Below are positions 23,601-37,560 of a stretch of 64,000 nucleotides of DNA, piece after piece (within the stretch, counting starts at the first letter, position 1; every line of letters begins with the position of its first letter). Where the stretch lies: contig JAKJHU010000024.1 in assembly GCA_022316685.1 (NCBI GenBank), positions 8,836,943 through 8,900,942 of the forward strand, given 5' to 3'. The notes below the pieces were generated by a model, which saw only the letters and a list, made by a program, of their open reading frames with translations, was not told where the DNA came from and did no database searches. This stretch comes from Progne subis subis. Taxonomy: Eukaryota > Chordata > Aves > Passeriformes > Hirundinidae. The position numbers and the translations under genes are program-made.

Positions 23601-25056
23601 CATAGAACTTGATTTCTGTTCTCTCATCCAATCTGAAAACAGGATCCTGACAGGAGTCCTGCCTTATGAAAGCATAAACTATGTGGGAGTAACTATTATG
23701 CCCCTCTTTTCTTGAAGAAGGCATGTTTTCTTTCATTTCTACTCTTCCGGGAGCTCTTTCCAGATACCCAGTCCTTATTTGTTTACTTCCAGCATCTCAG
23801 TTCTCAGAACTGCTCTGATTAGATGATGTGTTGGTTTTTTCACCTAGTTGAGCTTTTACTTTTGCATCTATTAGCACATTCTTACCTGCTCTTTGGCTCC
23901 CTTGGCTCTTTATTAGAGTGAATGTCAACGTTTAAATTTCAGAACATCGAAGTAAATAACACAACCTATACTTTTGCTACTTTTTCAAAGGGTCAGCTTC
24001 CCAAAGAAAAAAGTTACATTTTTGCAAAATCATGAAAACAACAGTGAGCAAATCATAAGAGGTGTTGCTCATGTTTCTTACACTATGAAGTTAACTCTAT
24101 TATGTGAGACTTCAGTCTAGAGATGTCACTGTTTATTTTTGAAGATGCCCAGAGTACTGAAGCTACAACTGCTCTGAAAATAAATATACTATGCATTTGA
24201 ACATTGCTGTCCAGAATGATTTTCTCTGTTGATACAGGCATTTTCCCATCTATAGTATGCATAGCTACTATAAAATACAAAATAAAAAAATACGAAAAAT
24301 CACCTAGAAGGGAAAAGCAGATTTTTTATTATTTTTTTTTTTCCACAAACTGTATTGGATAAAAGTCTGAGAAGCAATTGCTTGTTGTGTAACTGTTGTG
24401 AATAGATATGTTTCCAGTCAGGGGTGGCTGGCGCATACACTTTTTTTCCACCTCAGCAGCTTCAGTTTTAAAACCATTTGCATAAACGTTGTTAGAGCAA
24501 TTAGTAGACTACGTGCATGGTATAGGTGTTTTGGCAGACTTATACAAACCTGAATTTGCAGTAGCATTGGGCATTGGATCCCAATATGCATGTGTCCAGT
24601 CAGAGTTAATACAAGTTGCAATATTTTGTTGTTAACAGGCTTCATCAGTAGTTACAGCACTCAGACACAAATGTTCCTGTGGGGGCATGTCTGCCCTGTT
24701 AACTATTTGCAGAAGTTTTAAGGTATATTAATCTCACTTGAAACTATGCATAAACAAGAGCCCCTCTCTAGATATTTATTTAGTTAATTCTCTTCAGGCT
24801 TCAGAACTGATCTGTTCTATTCAGATGCACTTTTTAAGTTTGTTGCTATTATAGTGTTGGTTAACTATCATGTTGTTGATTTTTAGGTTGGCAATTCTGA
24901 ACAGCAATTTGCATTATGATGCTTCAGCCCATAAAGAGTTCAGATGAACTTGTTTCTTACATTTACTTTTTTAGTTTTAATATTTTGTTTCCCTTTCACT
25001 TTACAGTCTATTTTTTAGCACTATACAATAAAACAATAATGCAAATTTTGTGTTTC
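17673..25056. other. Long unique interval with small simple repeats, no gene recognised
   Basis: No exon, RNA gene or transposon was recognised; the longest frame is 100 codons (19634-19936, plus) with no recognisable domain. It includes short homopolymers (T at 17795-17805, A at 20188-20199, A near 22274-22284), a short (TA)7 tract at 20455-20468, and a pyrimidine tract at 22313-22341 followed by an AG. The 18530-18700 segment looks complex and might be a conserved noncoding element, which I cannot test. Confidence 0.65.
20455..20468 (+). repeat. Short (TA)7 microsatellite
   Basis: Seven TA units. It is too short to be remarkable. Confidence 0.9.
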
Positions 25057-25097
25057 TACATGCACGTGTATGTACATGTATCTATATATATATATAC
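25057..25097 (+). repeat. Alternating pyrimidine-purine tract (TG/CA then TA)
   Basis: From 25057 to 25081 the plus strand alternates strictly pyrimidine-purine (mixed CA, TG, CG and TA steps). One C-T step breaks the pattern, then a (TA)7 run at 25083-25096 follows. The TG/CA/CG part is the sequence type that can flip to left-handed Z-DNA under negative supercoiling; the TA part more easily melts. Confidence 0.85.
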
Positions 25098-28000
25098 TAT
25101 AGCTTGGGTTTGGGACTGATGTGCTTTTGAAAGAAAATCTAAACCCTCTACTTCCCTGAACAATAGGACTAAGGAAGTTCTAGTTTACTTTTTCTCTTGC
25201 TGTCTTTCAATTGTACTCATTTTAGTCTGGGTATAAGTATGTGTATGTTTCTAAGGTGGTCATGCCACAACAACTTCACCAAAACTTTACATCCACTTGT
25301 AAATAAAGCTGAGTTTCTGAATTCTAACTGCTGCCATTTTATCTGAGAAGTAATGAAGTTTCTGCCTAGGCTGGAGGCACTAACCCAGAAAGATAAACAG
25401 AGAGCACATGTTTTGTTCTTGTGAATTATTGTTTGTGGTTTGCTTTGATAATTTTGGCCTTCATATAGAACTAGTTACTTGTAGACAACTGGCAATTACT
25501 ATTGAGGCAGTGGGTATAATCCATTAATACCCCCTAATTTAATGCAACCATCCAAATCAAACATTCTTCTGTTTTAAAAAAAGCCTGCAGGTAATGAAAG
25601 CTTCAGAACATTCATATGTGTAGTGTTACATTAGAAAAGTCTAAATTCTGCATTCAAAGACCTGGTAAAGTCCCAAGCTCATATTAATGCAACTTCAAGC
25701 TTCTAAGGGAATATTTTGACTGTTTGCCATTAGCCCTGTTGCTTATGGAAAAGCAAGGAACTAAACTGGTGCCCGCTGGCTTTGAATACCTCTTTTTAGG
25801 GGAGGTCAAAACTTGGGCCAAAGAAAATGGGGGGACCCACCCCAGTGACTGTGCCTGATGATATTACCAGCTGTACCTAGAGAACAGGAAACTATGTGCT
25901 CTCTTCATTCCTCATTTGGAAGATTTTATCCTGTGAGACCTGGAGAATATTGAGTATTGATTTCTTATGTTAAATCAAAAAGTAGGACAAGATTTCAGTG
26001 AAAATGTAAGACACTGTTCATTAGTTCATATTAATTTTGTTAATCCATATAACAGAATGTAAGAGAACTCATCAGCAAATTACCTTAAAATAGGCAAATA
26101 GATAGAAAGGGATCCTGAAATGTGTTTTTCTTACCTGGATGTCAGAGCTCTATAAAACTAGCCTGTAAGATGTCTTCCAGTGTCATCAAATCTCTTGTGG
26201 GATCACCACTGTGATCACTCTCAAACAGAGAGATCAAAACATAAATGACTTAGAAAAGGTGAAAGAAAACAGTTTAAAATGGGCTAAGGAGGCTTTAAAC
26301 AATTTCATTCTTCTCTCTGCTTTTAATTGCTTCTTTTTTGCAGTCAGTCTGTTAATAATCTGTTTGTGTTGTTTATTATTTCTGAATCTTAATTGATTTA
26401 GCCTGTATATAAACTCTGTCTCCTTGTGGTATTGCTGGAGAAGGAGATCATACTGCTATGTGTGGAAGCAATGTCACTTTTGTATTTTTCCAGTCTTAAT
26501 GTTCTCTTCAATGAGACAGAAGAAGTCACTAATAAATATAAATTTGATAACCTTCAGAAAACCTTTTGCTGAACAATCTTGACTTCTGATTTGTACTAGT
26601 TTAAGTCATTCCATTTGCATATGAAAACAATCTTTCTTTTCCCCCATCTGTTATATTATTGATTTACATCTTTCAGGTAGTTATCTGCAATGATGCACAC
26701 AAGCATTCATAGTTTATTGCTGTCATGTTGAGCTGATTTCCTATAGTCTATTGAACATAATCCATGAAAAATTTAGGAAACATTCCACCTTCTTTTAAAA
26801 GTTTATTATAAACTTTGGAAACCAATTGTAAGTGAATGGATATCTTTACACACTCTTTTGTGGTGCTCCATATTTTTGTGACACTTGATAAATACCACTT
26901 TATAGACCAACAAATAGTAATTTTGAACTAGCTTAGACCTTGATTGCTTTGTTTAGATAACTCTATGTGTGTAATCATGCACACAGACTTTGAGTCATAA
27001 CCTGCCAACTCAGATGACAGTAACTAAAAATACTTCTTCCCAATGGCTGGCTACAAGGGAAATCAGTAAGGAGTTTTACCACACTCCTCCTGGCTGGCAG
27101 GTACCATCAAAGGTGGTGTTAAACATACCTTCATGCAATCCTCAGCAGCTGAATCAAGTACTGACCTGCAGAATTTGGATGGCCTTTGGAAGGCAATGAT
27201 GCATTGGAAATAGACTGAGAGTATCACCCGTGCTTTAAGATGCCTCCTAAGTCATCTCACTGACAGGGTGACTTCAAATTGGTAAGTATTAGGTCCTCCT
27301 TCAAAACTTGGGTACTATGTGCAGATGGAACTCAAGTTATATGCAAAAGTGGGGTTACAGCTCAAGCTGATACAGCAAAGACAAAGCCCAGTGTGAATTT
27401 GAATAGATATTTTTCTCTAGTAAAAGGTACATACTCTGAAAAACACGTTTCCTGGCAATGGTCAGTATCAGACAACCAAGTCAATACAGCTGAAGTCTCG
27501 CTTGCTTGTCTGTTCATCTGTGAAAATAGCCCCTTCTCTCTGTTGGTGAGTGAAATAGTGAATGCTTCCCTTTAAGTACAGTACAGGACAATGAAATGCA
27601 TCATCCTTACTTCCTAGGTACACAGTTCCTCTCACAGCTCTGAGGAACTTCCTCTTAGCAATGCTTCTGGACACCATTTCATCCAAAGCTAGTCAGCTAA
27701 TAGATTGGCAGGACTTAAAATTACACTAACAAGAATTAAGAAATTGAAATTATGAATGCTTTATATGAGAAAAGAGTAAAACAATACAAATAAGTTGGTT
27801 GGCTGATGTATTCCAGCTCTTTATCTGAGGAAGCCTCATGGCAATGACATCTGTTAGACTATAGACATGATTTTCTAGAGTCAGGAGAAGGTGCTCTTTA
27901 AAACTCTTGTCTGTAAGGCTGGGCTAGCTTTGGTCCTGAACTACTCCACAGCAGAAGTACTCAGGTGATGTAATGCCAGACAGATCACAAAGAGCTGAGC

Positions 28001-31000
28001 TTTCATTTTACTGCACTGATAAACTGGTGGAGGCTTGAGGTCCTGGGGTTGCATCTGCCCTAAGTCCTTGCCTTTGCAATTGGTACTTCTAATGAGAACA
28101 GAAGGAAATCCTGCCATTTCACTCTGTGGTGCAGGTCAGAGGACTTTGTTTCACTGTAGTGTTGTCATTAGCACATGAGGAACTTCAGGAAAAAATTCTC
28201 TAAAAGACTAGTCTTTAAAGGATTAAACCCATTCAGTGGTAAGGAAGGACATCTTTAGCTGGAGACTGTAAATGAACATCGCAGTATTAAAGAACTGAAG
28301 CATTACTGTTCCCATACAGACCCAACAGCATATTTTGTATCTTTTTATTCCTCCAGAAGGGGAAGAATTGATCCGTTACTCGATCAGAAATTCTTAAGTG
28401 TTTTAATAGCAAGGGAAACTGAGGCCTGGAAATATAACACAGGTTTCCCTATGCTGTAGCAAGGCAGGGTGGAGGTTAGATCTGAAAAGGGAAAGGCCAC
28501 ACTTGATGCTGGAGAGTAAGAATATCTTACACTTTCTCTTTGGGAATGTGGAAGCCCTGTTAAAATGAGTTGTTTCAAATTTAGACTGAATGAAGCACTT
28601 CAGAATTTACTGTGGGGAGCAATGCAGTATTGGCAAGAGAATGAACACAATGACCTAATACTGTAAAGACTGTCTATCTCTGTTTCCTGTAGATCTGTGA
28701 AATGTCTGACTTTCTTAGGGTTTGATTCCAGTGTGACCACCAAGAAAATAGAATAAGGAAAGTTTTCTTGTTCTTGGTGTTAGTGTACTATTCCCAAGTT
28801 TCTTTATGGTAGTCCTAATCTAAATGATCTGCAGTCCTTGAGTACAAAGACTTCAGGTTTAGCTGGGCCAGGTTGCAAACTGCTAAGCCCTGCTAAACAT
28901 CCTCATAGCTGAAAAAGACACAGGGTTCTTAAGCTTTTATTTGAATAGGCTGTAGCTATTTTAAAAATAACCTTCAAGTATTGACTCAAAATCCCTTCAC
29001 GCTTTGCTAAAATTGTCCTGAAATTTCTGTCATTCTCACTAATATGTTTCATTTTCTTTTCCACGTGCTGTACTTAGCATTGTGTCTCCTTCTTCTATGT
29101 TCTGTATATTAAAAAAATGTTGGTGCCATTTTCCTAAAACAAATAAGTAAAGTGAATTTTTCCCTTTGATAATCTTCTCTATTTTTATTAAAAAGTATAT
29201 TGTGTTTAAAGTTGCCTCTTGTCTATTGTAGTTTAAATGACAAGTCCAAATTAGGTACTTTAAAAGTTTGCAGTTACAAATGGGAATGTCTGTAACTATT
29301 TATAATTATCTTTGTTTAAATTGTCCTTACAGATAGAAGCAAGGTGAGGAGCTGAATTGCATAGAAAACAGGATCTTTTTAAAAAGTCAGTGGTTTTGTG
29401 AAATGGACACATTCTTATCAAGTACTGAGAAAGTATATTTTTGTTTTTAGTTTTGGTTTTTCCATCAGCATATGAAATATTTACTTGTTAGGCAGCATCA
29501 GGAATACCCATTTTCCATAGTGTTGTACCAGCCCAACCCATCAATGTGCTGGTTAATTAAGTGTGACCTAAACCAACTTGACTTGAGCTCCGCATTAAAT
29601 GCACAAAACCCATTTGAGCTGACCAGCAGCAGAAGTGGTACTCAGAGAAATTGAAAAGGATTTCTCCCAAATGCTTTCTACTTACTTACAGCACTCAAGT
29701 AATGGCTGAAGATTAGCATATGACATGACAGATTACATTAAGTCATGTCTTTCCAGTGCTTTATGACAGCACTATCACATTAGCTTCTTAGCACTGGCAC
29801 ATCGAGGCATGCAAATGTTTTCAGACCCTCTTATTCAAATCTACAAGCTGACATGGCAGCCTTGATATGATTATTAGTCATTTGAGAGACTTTAATTCAC
29901 GTCATCAGATAACAGGTTCTGCTAAAAGGTTAGAGAAACTGTCTGCTTTTAATGAAGCCCTCAAAAAAGACCCTCAAAAACCTCCCTGCTCACAGAGAGC
30001 CTGATTTGACTTTATTGACAAGATCCCCCTAAGAATGAACTTGAGTTGAATAAGTAAGCAGGCATCTAGAGTAAAAAAAAACCACTGACTTCATTTAAAG
30101 ATTAGACTGAACTAGGCTGAATTCCTATCTTTCTGCTTCCCATTTTCTTTCTGGTTGTATCGTAGCTTTAAAGACAAGGTACTCTCTCTGGAAAATGTTT
30201 TCAGTGTATGATGCTGAATGAGGAAAAGTGGGGCAAAGACTGGTCCAATACTGTAGTGGCAGAATCTCATTGTTATACTGGGCAGGAAGTCACTGCTGCT
30301 TGTTTCAATGGGTTAACTGATGGAGTCTTGTCACAAGGGCAGTCTTGTGCAGCACTGGTTAGGAATTCTGTTTGCACTCTTTTAGTCTGTATCTATTAAC
30401 ATGACTTCATATTCATATGTTGCTTTATGTAAAATCATGCTGGGTTTGCCTTTTAATGAAAATACCTTGTAAATTAATTGCCCATGATCAGTGGTAGTTG
30501 ACACAGGGTGAGTGAGGTGCAAAATTATGTTCTTCCTGAGCAAGTAAAAGGAGGCCTTTACCATTAAAAAGGATATTTGGTGCTAGTGGAAGGATTTCTC
30601 TTTGCAGAAGGTGTGGGAAAATGGTGCTGATCCCACCCAGCATTGTCTCCAGACCAAAGATATATGTCACAAAATCAAAAAAAAATAATCTGAGTTCTTA
30701 AAATCCTGTCATTAGTGTCATGATGGCCTCAGTATCAGTAGAGCTTATGTCAATATAGTACTGCCCAGACTACAGCTGGCTTCCCAAAGACTACTGGTGT
30801 CTCTATACATGGAACTCAGGGCAAGCTTTTGTTACCCGAGTCTTTATTGTTGACTGAGGAGGAAGATGAAAGTTGCTTATGGACTTTGCGAAGCACCTAG
30901 GTTAGAGATCACTTTGCTTATGCCTCAGATTTTCTCTAGAGCCTTGCTTGGTTTGCCTGTTAGCAATATGCTAATTGGGAAAGCAGTAAAAAACTGTATT

Positions 31001-32290
31001 TAGGTTCAGATGTGTATTTAGGCTAATTGTTGCAGTTGACTATAATTTTTTCTTTGAAAGGCCAGTTCAGAATCCCCAGTGTGGGGCTCACACTAGCTAT
31101 CAGGACATGCATAGACTGAGTTTGGGACAAGTGATTGACTGCAGCTGATTCACCTCAGTGTAGAGGACCTGGTTTATATCACCTTTCACATTGCCTCTGA
31201 ATGTCACCTCTAGAGCACCCATCCTCCAGGAGCTCTGATTCTGCTGGATATAAATGTGCCAGCTAAAAACAGCTTGCTGCTCTATACTAGCTTACTAAAT
31301 CCTCTCATCTTCATTTACTTTTGCCACTCCTGCAGCTGTGGCCACAGTGGTCCTCTCAGATCCAATCGACTTGCTCTGCTTCTATTTCCATATCTTCCAG
31401 CTCTTTTTCTATCTGAGCGAAATCAATTGCTCTAAGTACTACAGTCTAATCTGACTGTACTTCATCCCATTCCCTAGGGGTAAATTAACAGGATGAGCAA
31501 CAAGGCAGTGGAACACCAGCTTCTTTGTTACTGTTCCTACCCTTTTTTCCTAGAGCTTTTCTGTCCTTAACCACAGCTCTTCATCACAGGACTCCACTTC
31601 TGTGCTTCACCAGCGTGAACCAAGATTTTTCTTTTTGCTTCACTGATTCTCCATCCCCTCTCACATCCATCTTAAAATGTATCTTTCAGCCTTGCTTATC
31701 CTTGTTAATTTCTCTCTTGTTGGATTTATGATCAAGTACTTTAACTTATTAATCATACAATGTCTTTGTAACTGCATTGTGTAACTTAAACCATTATTTT
31801 ATGTAACTATGTACAGAGTTTTGGGTTTGTGTGAAGGCTGCATACCATACAACACAGTTAGGTGCTTTTTGAATGTTTTTTCTCTGAAACAGTAACAAAA
31901 TATCTTCTATTACATTGTTATGTCATTGCTCATAAATTAATTTGCAAGACTAAAATGAAATATTTAGACTTCAGTCTTGCAAACTCTTCCATTTGAGTTC
32001 TCCAGCTAAGCTTGAGGAGGACTGCCTGTTCATGGGGCACTTCAGCACCTGGCAAAACAGGTAAATGAAAACAGAGGGGTTTAGGGCCACACTCTCAAGT
32101 GTACCTGTAAATCTTCCTACCTATGGCAAGAATAAAGGGAAATAATGAAATTATGATAAAAGACAGGACATAACTGTACCAATAGTTTTTCCTCATCATA
32201 GAATAAGTGTATGGGCTCTCCTAGCACAGGTTATCCTTGAAGCTGTAAGCCAGATAAGGTAAAACAAATGAAGGAAAAGGGTTATTATCC
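25098..32290. other. Long unique interval, no gene recognised
   Basis: About 7 kb with frames of at most about 98 codons (27279-27575, plus), none recognisable. The only repeats seen are a 13-bp-period imperfect duplication (CCCTCAAAAA, near 29958 and 29971) and ordinary short A/T runs. No RNA gene or CR1 copy was recognised. Confidence 0.65.
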
Positions 32291-32312
32291 ATATATATAT
32301 GTGTGTGTGTGT
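32291..32312 (+). repeat. Compound microsatellite (AT)5(GT)6
   Basis: Five AT units (32291-32300) followed by six GT units (32301-32312). The 166-codon minus-strand frame at 32221-32721 runs through it, which argues against that frame being a gene. Confidence 0.93.
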
Positions 32313-35300
32313 CAATAGTATGTATTAGGAAAGATAAAAATATGTAACAGCTGTGAGTCTTCACAGCACAAGCAAAATCAATCACACAGTTATTCTTATG
32401 GGATGTGGCATACAGCCTGGCTGAAGATGTTTCTTTTGAGTCATCCATCGTTTCATTGGGCTGGGTACTTGCTCTGAAAAGGAAGTTCTGTACATCTTTT
32501 TCTTGCAGCTCTACTGGCAGCAGGCACTTTAAGCAAACTTTTACTGCACTGGGTGTTGAGATCCAGGACCACCCTCCCCTTTGTTGCTGGATGCGTTGCC
32601 TCAGCCTGGCACATTCCCAAACCCAGAATGGCTCCATCCTCCTCGATGGGTTGATTTCTGCAGCAGAGGGAAGTAATAGGAAATTACCTCTAAACTGGAG
32701 GTTCCAGCTCTCGTCCTTCATCTCCAGTCCTACAAGGGTATCGCATAGCTGCTGACAGTATTAGGAGATCTGACCTGCTTGCATCTCCTCTGCAGATCTA
32801 TTCCTAGTCCTCATTTGTGTTTTCTGAAACACTTGAAATAGATGACTGGCATTAGAGAAATATGAATTATTTTAGAAGCCCTGCTGAGTCTCTGAGTTTT
32901 TGCACACAGTCCTGTACTTGCAGTTATTTCCATTTTGTAGTTTAATACAAGCTCGAAAATCCATACTGCTTTGCTCCCTTCTGCCTATTTCTTCTGCAAG
33001 GTGTACATATTGATCAATAAAGAATCTATTTCCCCCTTTTCATTACTTCTAGCCTCCCTGCCATACTCATAGTCTCTTATACAGAGGTTATGAACAATTC
33101 CACTATCTAAAAATTATTTTAAATGTAATTTAGGCTAGAATGCAGTAGAGTGACAAATGCCAGTGAATTGGGAGGGTTTGTTCACCAGAGGCTGCAATCT
33201 CTTGCAGCAGCTAACTACGGCTCTAATCTTCATTTGCACTTTCTCAGTCCTGTAACAGATTGCATTACTCTCACCCTTTCTCTCTCTCTCACTGTTATTA
33301 ATTCTTCACCTTTAAAAAGATTAATACCTTTCAAGAAATGGACTTGTGTGCTGATTCAACTATTCTGACTGCTAATATATGGAGCCCACGGCACCGAGAA
33401 CAGCAGTTTGATATCTACCACCTGATGGACCTTGATGTACAGCCACTGTTATCTTAAGTTTTCATGGTTTGTGAGGCTTAACACTTACTGAACTTGGGTA
33501 AAAAGGTGTTGTTAGTGGGAATGAAGGAATTGCTCTAAGAGTTAAGAGAACTACAGGATAGTCTCATATTAATCTTACCTGCCAGCTGTACATTTCAGTG
33601 TTGAAAGGCTGACCCCAGTACCTGGTTTTCTTGTCAGCAAAAAAGCTTTCAGTGGCCTGCTTGGGAATCAACACAACTATAAGGTGTGATAAAAGGGAAG
33701 GGTTGAGGTAAGTGGCAGAAATAGTAGGAATCACTTAAATTTCATCTGTACCAGAACAGATTATGATATTGACTTCACAGGGTATCAGCTCTTTCTCATT
33801 ACCTTGTGCTATTGCTGATATAGAAGTATATCAAGAATTCTGCCACTGAAATCTTACAAGTATGAATTTAATAAAAATTCTCATCTTTAAAATCTGGCAT
33901 TCAAATATCCATTAGCAATCTTCACAGTCATGAATGTAATATCATTCCTTATGCCTATATTTGCATAAAATAAGATTTTTGTTAAAAAACAATTATGTAT
34001 TGTTGCTATACTAATTTTCATTTTATTTTCTAATTATTTAATAATTCTAGAAGTATAAAAAATATTCATCTAAAGTATGAAATGGACAGCTGACCTTTCA
34101 GGAAACAGCTGACTGGCACAGGGCAGTTCCAGATGCATTTTAAGGGAATGTACAATCCAGACTAAAGCAATTTCCAAGTGATTATCTTCTCTCCTTTGGC
34201 ATGTTCCATCTCTTCACCATCCTGGAGTAGCTTTCACTCAGTCTAGTTGTCCCTCATACATCAGTTCTGAGGCCTTGTGTGATTTAGGACTTCCAGCTCC
34301 ATCCCAGCAGATATGAACTGATGTATTTTAACTAGCTGACCTTAGTACCATGTGTATTTCTATACCAATCAGTCCCATGCTATAAAATTGATCTTTAGAA
34401 AACCTTCTTTGGGCAAGTGGACTCTCTGAGGGCTGAACAATTGTGGGTTATATATTTCTGTCACTGAACTGTCTTAGATATTCCAACAAACATTTCATTC
34501 TGAAGTATAAGTATACTATGTATTTCAGATTGCATCAGACTTATTTTAAACATAAATTAGCTGGTGAATGTGGTGCCTAAACTGCTATTTAACTGTCCCT
34601 TTAAAATACATATTTAAATCCTAGGCCATGTATGACTGGATTCGATTTAGCACTTTGTCTTAAACCACAATTCAGTTTAAGGGAGCCAGTAATTGGGTTT
34701 TCGTCACAGTGACAGAGGATCTCAGAATGAGGTTGCTTTGACAAATATTGTGGGCATTATATTCTTATGGCATGAAACTTCACTCTGTTGTCACTGAAGT
34801 CAAGGGTGTCCATTGATTTTACTGAAAAGTGGAAGTAGCTCCACAGCCAAGAGAGCTTTAAGACACATTTTAGCAGAAATAATTCTTTGGGCAGGTGGCA
34901 TTGTCCAAAATACTCTTGGCAAATACAGCTGATTTAGAAAGCAGCTCACACTTTTTCTTGGTGATATAGTACAACATATTTGATAAATGAGTGTGCCATT
35001 CGATGAAGCTAGTATGACCCACAGTTGAAACCAGTTGACTTTAAAAATAAACCAATATTGACACACTTCTAGAGAGAAAATATTGCCTTATTACAGCTTG
35101 GCATTCATCTTCTGCATTTCTGTGAATATATCAGTGTATGCATATGTGCCCTCTGGAGTGTGTAATTGCACACATGTACAGGTTTTACTCCTAGTCATCA
35201 TCTTAAGACCAGTGGAGGGAGTGCTTACCTGTACAAGGCACTTGTGTGAGCTTATTCTTTGTATCTCCTAGCATCTCTTGGAAGCTCTTGTCTTCAGCAC

Positions 35301-36350
35301 TGCCTTGCCATGCTGCCTGAGTGGTAAAGATTTCACAAATTAGTGTGATGGTAGGAGCTGTGTGCTGCTCTACATGGATCCCTGTGCAGAATCACCGTAG
35401 GAAGTTTGTCTGAAGCAGTCATGTGTATTTTATAGGATATACCATCCTTTGCTTTCAGCTTCCTGTATCTCTGAAGCCAGCAGGCACAAACGGGCTCTTA
35501 ATAATGTCTTCCTGCAGTGGAAGGGCCCTGAGCAGTAGTGCTGGCAATGAGGACACCTGGGCATGACCATGGCAGCCTCTGCTATGGCTGAACATGTTTA
35601 ATGGCACCTCATGCCCTATATTCTGTCAGATAAACTGAAAATATTTTTTAAGGAAGCCACACAGAAATCTCTTCCATGGATTGTTTGGGGGTTTTTTGTT
35701 GTTTCTGTAAAAAAACACCACTCAGTTTCTCTGCTATTTCTTATTTGCTTTATTAAGCCTTTTTTGAATGTTTTTATGTAATAGGCATAAATGTAGTGTT
35801 TTAAAGGAAAAAGTGTTTGATTTTAAAAAAAATCTTGTTTATTCTCAAGAATGTGTAAAAGTTGTATGCCTTAAAAAATAAAGCACTATGTGATAAAACT
35901 TCGCACAAGTTCAAAAATTTTAGGGGAAGATCAGAGTTGGGGGAGTGGAATGCATCAAGCATTACTGTATACATCTCCAGTGCTAGTGTTCCTGATGGGG
36001 AAGTATGCTGGAGGAATGTTACCAAATGCTTACTTTTATTCATGAGGTTTTCAGAGTCTGATGGACATTGTCAGAGTCAGGATACTTGACTAGATGAATC
36101 TTTCATCTGATATAGATAATACTGCAAAAAGAAAGAAGCCTGAACAAATAACTTTATTTTAATAAAATATTTAATGACTTCTTTATTCTTGTTGTCAATA
36201 CCAAAATGTAGGCAAGATAGACTCTCTTATCTGCTATGCTGTGTCTCTATTCACAAGGCTTTTGGAAAATCTAAGTGGTGATTCTATTAGAAATGTGACT
36301 TTTAGATAAATATGTATTCAGGCTCTAATAAAGAAGGTATTGGATATATG
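32313..36350. other. Unique interval, no gene recognised
   Basis: The 32221-32721 minus-strand frame (166 codons) and an overlapping 116-codon plus-strand frame (32405-32755) are the longest here. Neither shows a domain, signal peptide or family resemblance that I recognise. A (TC)6 stretch lies at about 33279-33290. Otherwise it is ordinary AT-rich DNA. Confidence 0.6.
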
Positions 36351-36389
36351 GATGGATACATTGATGGATACATCCATAAATGGATGTAT
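36351..36389. repeat. Direct plus inverted repeat based on GGATACAT
   Basis: GATGGATACAT occurs at 36351-36361 and 36363-36373 (12-bp period). The second copy is part of a palindrome: ATACATCCAT (36368-36377) and ATGGATGTAT (36380-36389) are perfect reverse complements separated by AA. The pattern looks like microsatellite-derived sequence folded by an inversion or template switch. Confidence 0.9.
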
Positions 36390-37119
36390 ACTTTGCTTTA
36401 TTTCAGTGGCAACCATAAGCCAGAGAGCTATTAGACCTCTATTATTAGATGGCAGATAGTATTTTCTGCTTAAACTGAACGGAAGTTAGTCAATGTGATC
36501 ATCCAATGACAGGACCATTCAGTCACATCTAGGGAACTTTTGGTTTAACTCCATCCCATTCTCTTCTGGGTGTGATGATGTATTGGTGAAATTCTAAGGG
36601 ACATCCGCTCTAATCCCTGGGGAGGGGAGAAGAAATAAATGTTGATCCCCTACTGCTCAGAGGAAATCCTAAACACAACTGTACAATAGACCAAAAGGGC
36701 ATCCCATCAGTTAGGGTCAGCTCTTGATTAGATAGAATTGTCCAAAGGAGACATGGATTCCTGTTCCCTTGCTTATGAGAGAAGATACCTCCCATGACCC
36801 TCTGTTGTAGATTCTTATTATGTTTGTTGGCCCAGAGAACAAAAGATTTTAGACATCAAAACTCACTAGGAACTACCCTGTGGCTGAATTTTTGGACTTT
36901 AAAGAAAAGGCACGATAGGAGAGAGAGGACTTGTTCTTCTGAAAGGCTGAAATAACTGAAACACACCACTAAATATGACTTAGAGACCTGCAGCAGAAGG
37001 GAACTCCTTTCTTTCCATTTTAGCAATTCCCAAGTGTTTAGTAGTAGTTCATTCACTTCATGATAAAAATGAGGAGATTTGAGGTAACACATTTTACAAG
37101 GCTTGTTAAACCTTGACAG

Positions 37120-37137
37120 AAAAAAAAAAAAAAAAAA
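37120..37137 (+). repeat. Poly-A tract (18 A)
   Basis: Uninterrupted A run after cttgacag. No retroposed body or target-site duplication was recognised around it. Confidence 0.95.
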
Positions 37138-37536
37138 GAGTTGGCCTCTAGCACAGCATATTGTGAGCTGAAAGAAACAAGAGTGAGAGGAAGATGAGAA
37201 TTAGAGCTCCTTGGAGAACAGAATCTCAAGGGTTTTACAGATACCAGGTCTTAGTCAAGAAGGACCATGGAGGGACAAAAAGAGAGATTCTGTGATAGCT
37301 ACAAATGAGGTGTACTAGAAGGATGAAAGTCTGAAGGACAAGCTGATGCCTTCAAGGACTGGCTAGAGGGCACAGTCAGTCAATAGAGCTGTTAGTAGAT
37401 GCCTGCTGAGATAAAAAATATGGAGAAAATCAGATAAAAGGCATAAAATCTGCTGTGTAACTGTTAGCAGGTGTTATGCCTGCTTTTTTAACCATAGGCA
37501 GACTTTAAACTGAGCTGGTTCTTACTGGGTTTTGTC

Positions 37537-37560
37537 TTTTTTTTTTTTTTTTTTTTTTTT
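37537..37560 (+). repeat. Poly-T tract (24 T)
   Basis: Uninterrupted T run following tttgtc and ending at a G. It lies 400 bp from the poly-A tract at 37120. The opposite polarity invites the idea of a flanked insert, but the DNA between them is not recognisable as one. Confidence 0.95.

Noticed and set aside
32196..32230. 'catcatagaataag' as a CR1 terminus
   Set aside because: The octamer alone is not diagnostic and the downstream sequence is unrelated.
37120..37560. Poly-A and poly-T tracts as ends of a retroposed insert
   Set aside because: The enclosed sequence matches no transcript or SINE, and no target-site duplication was seen.
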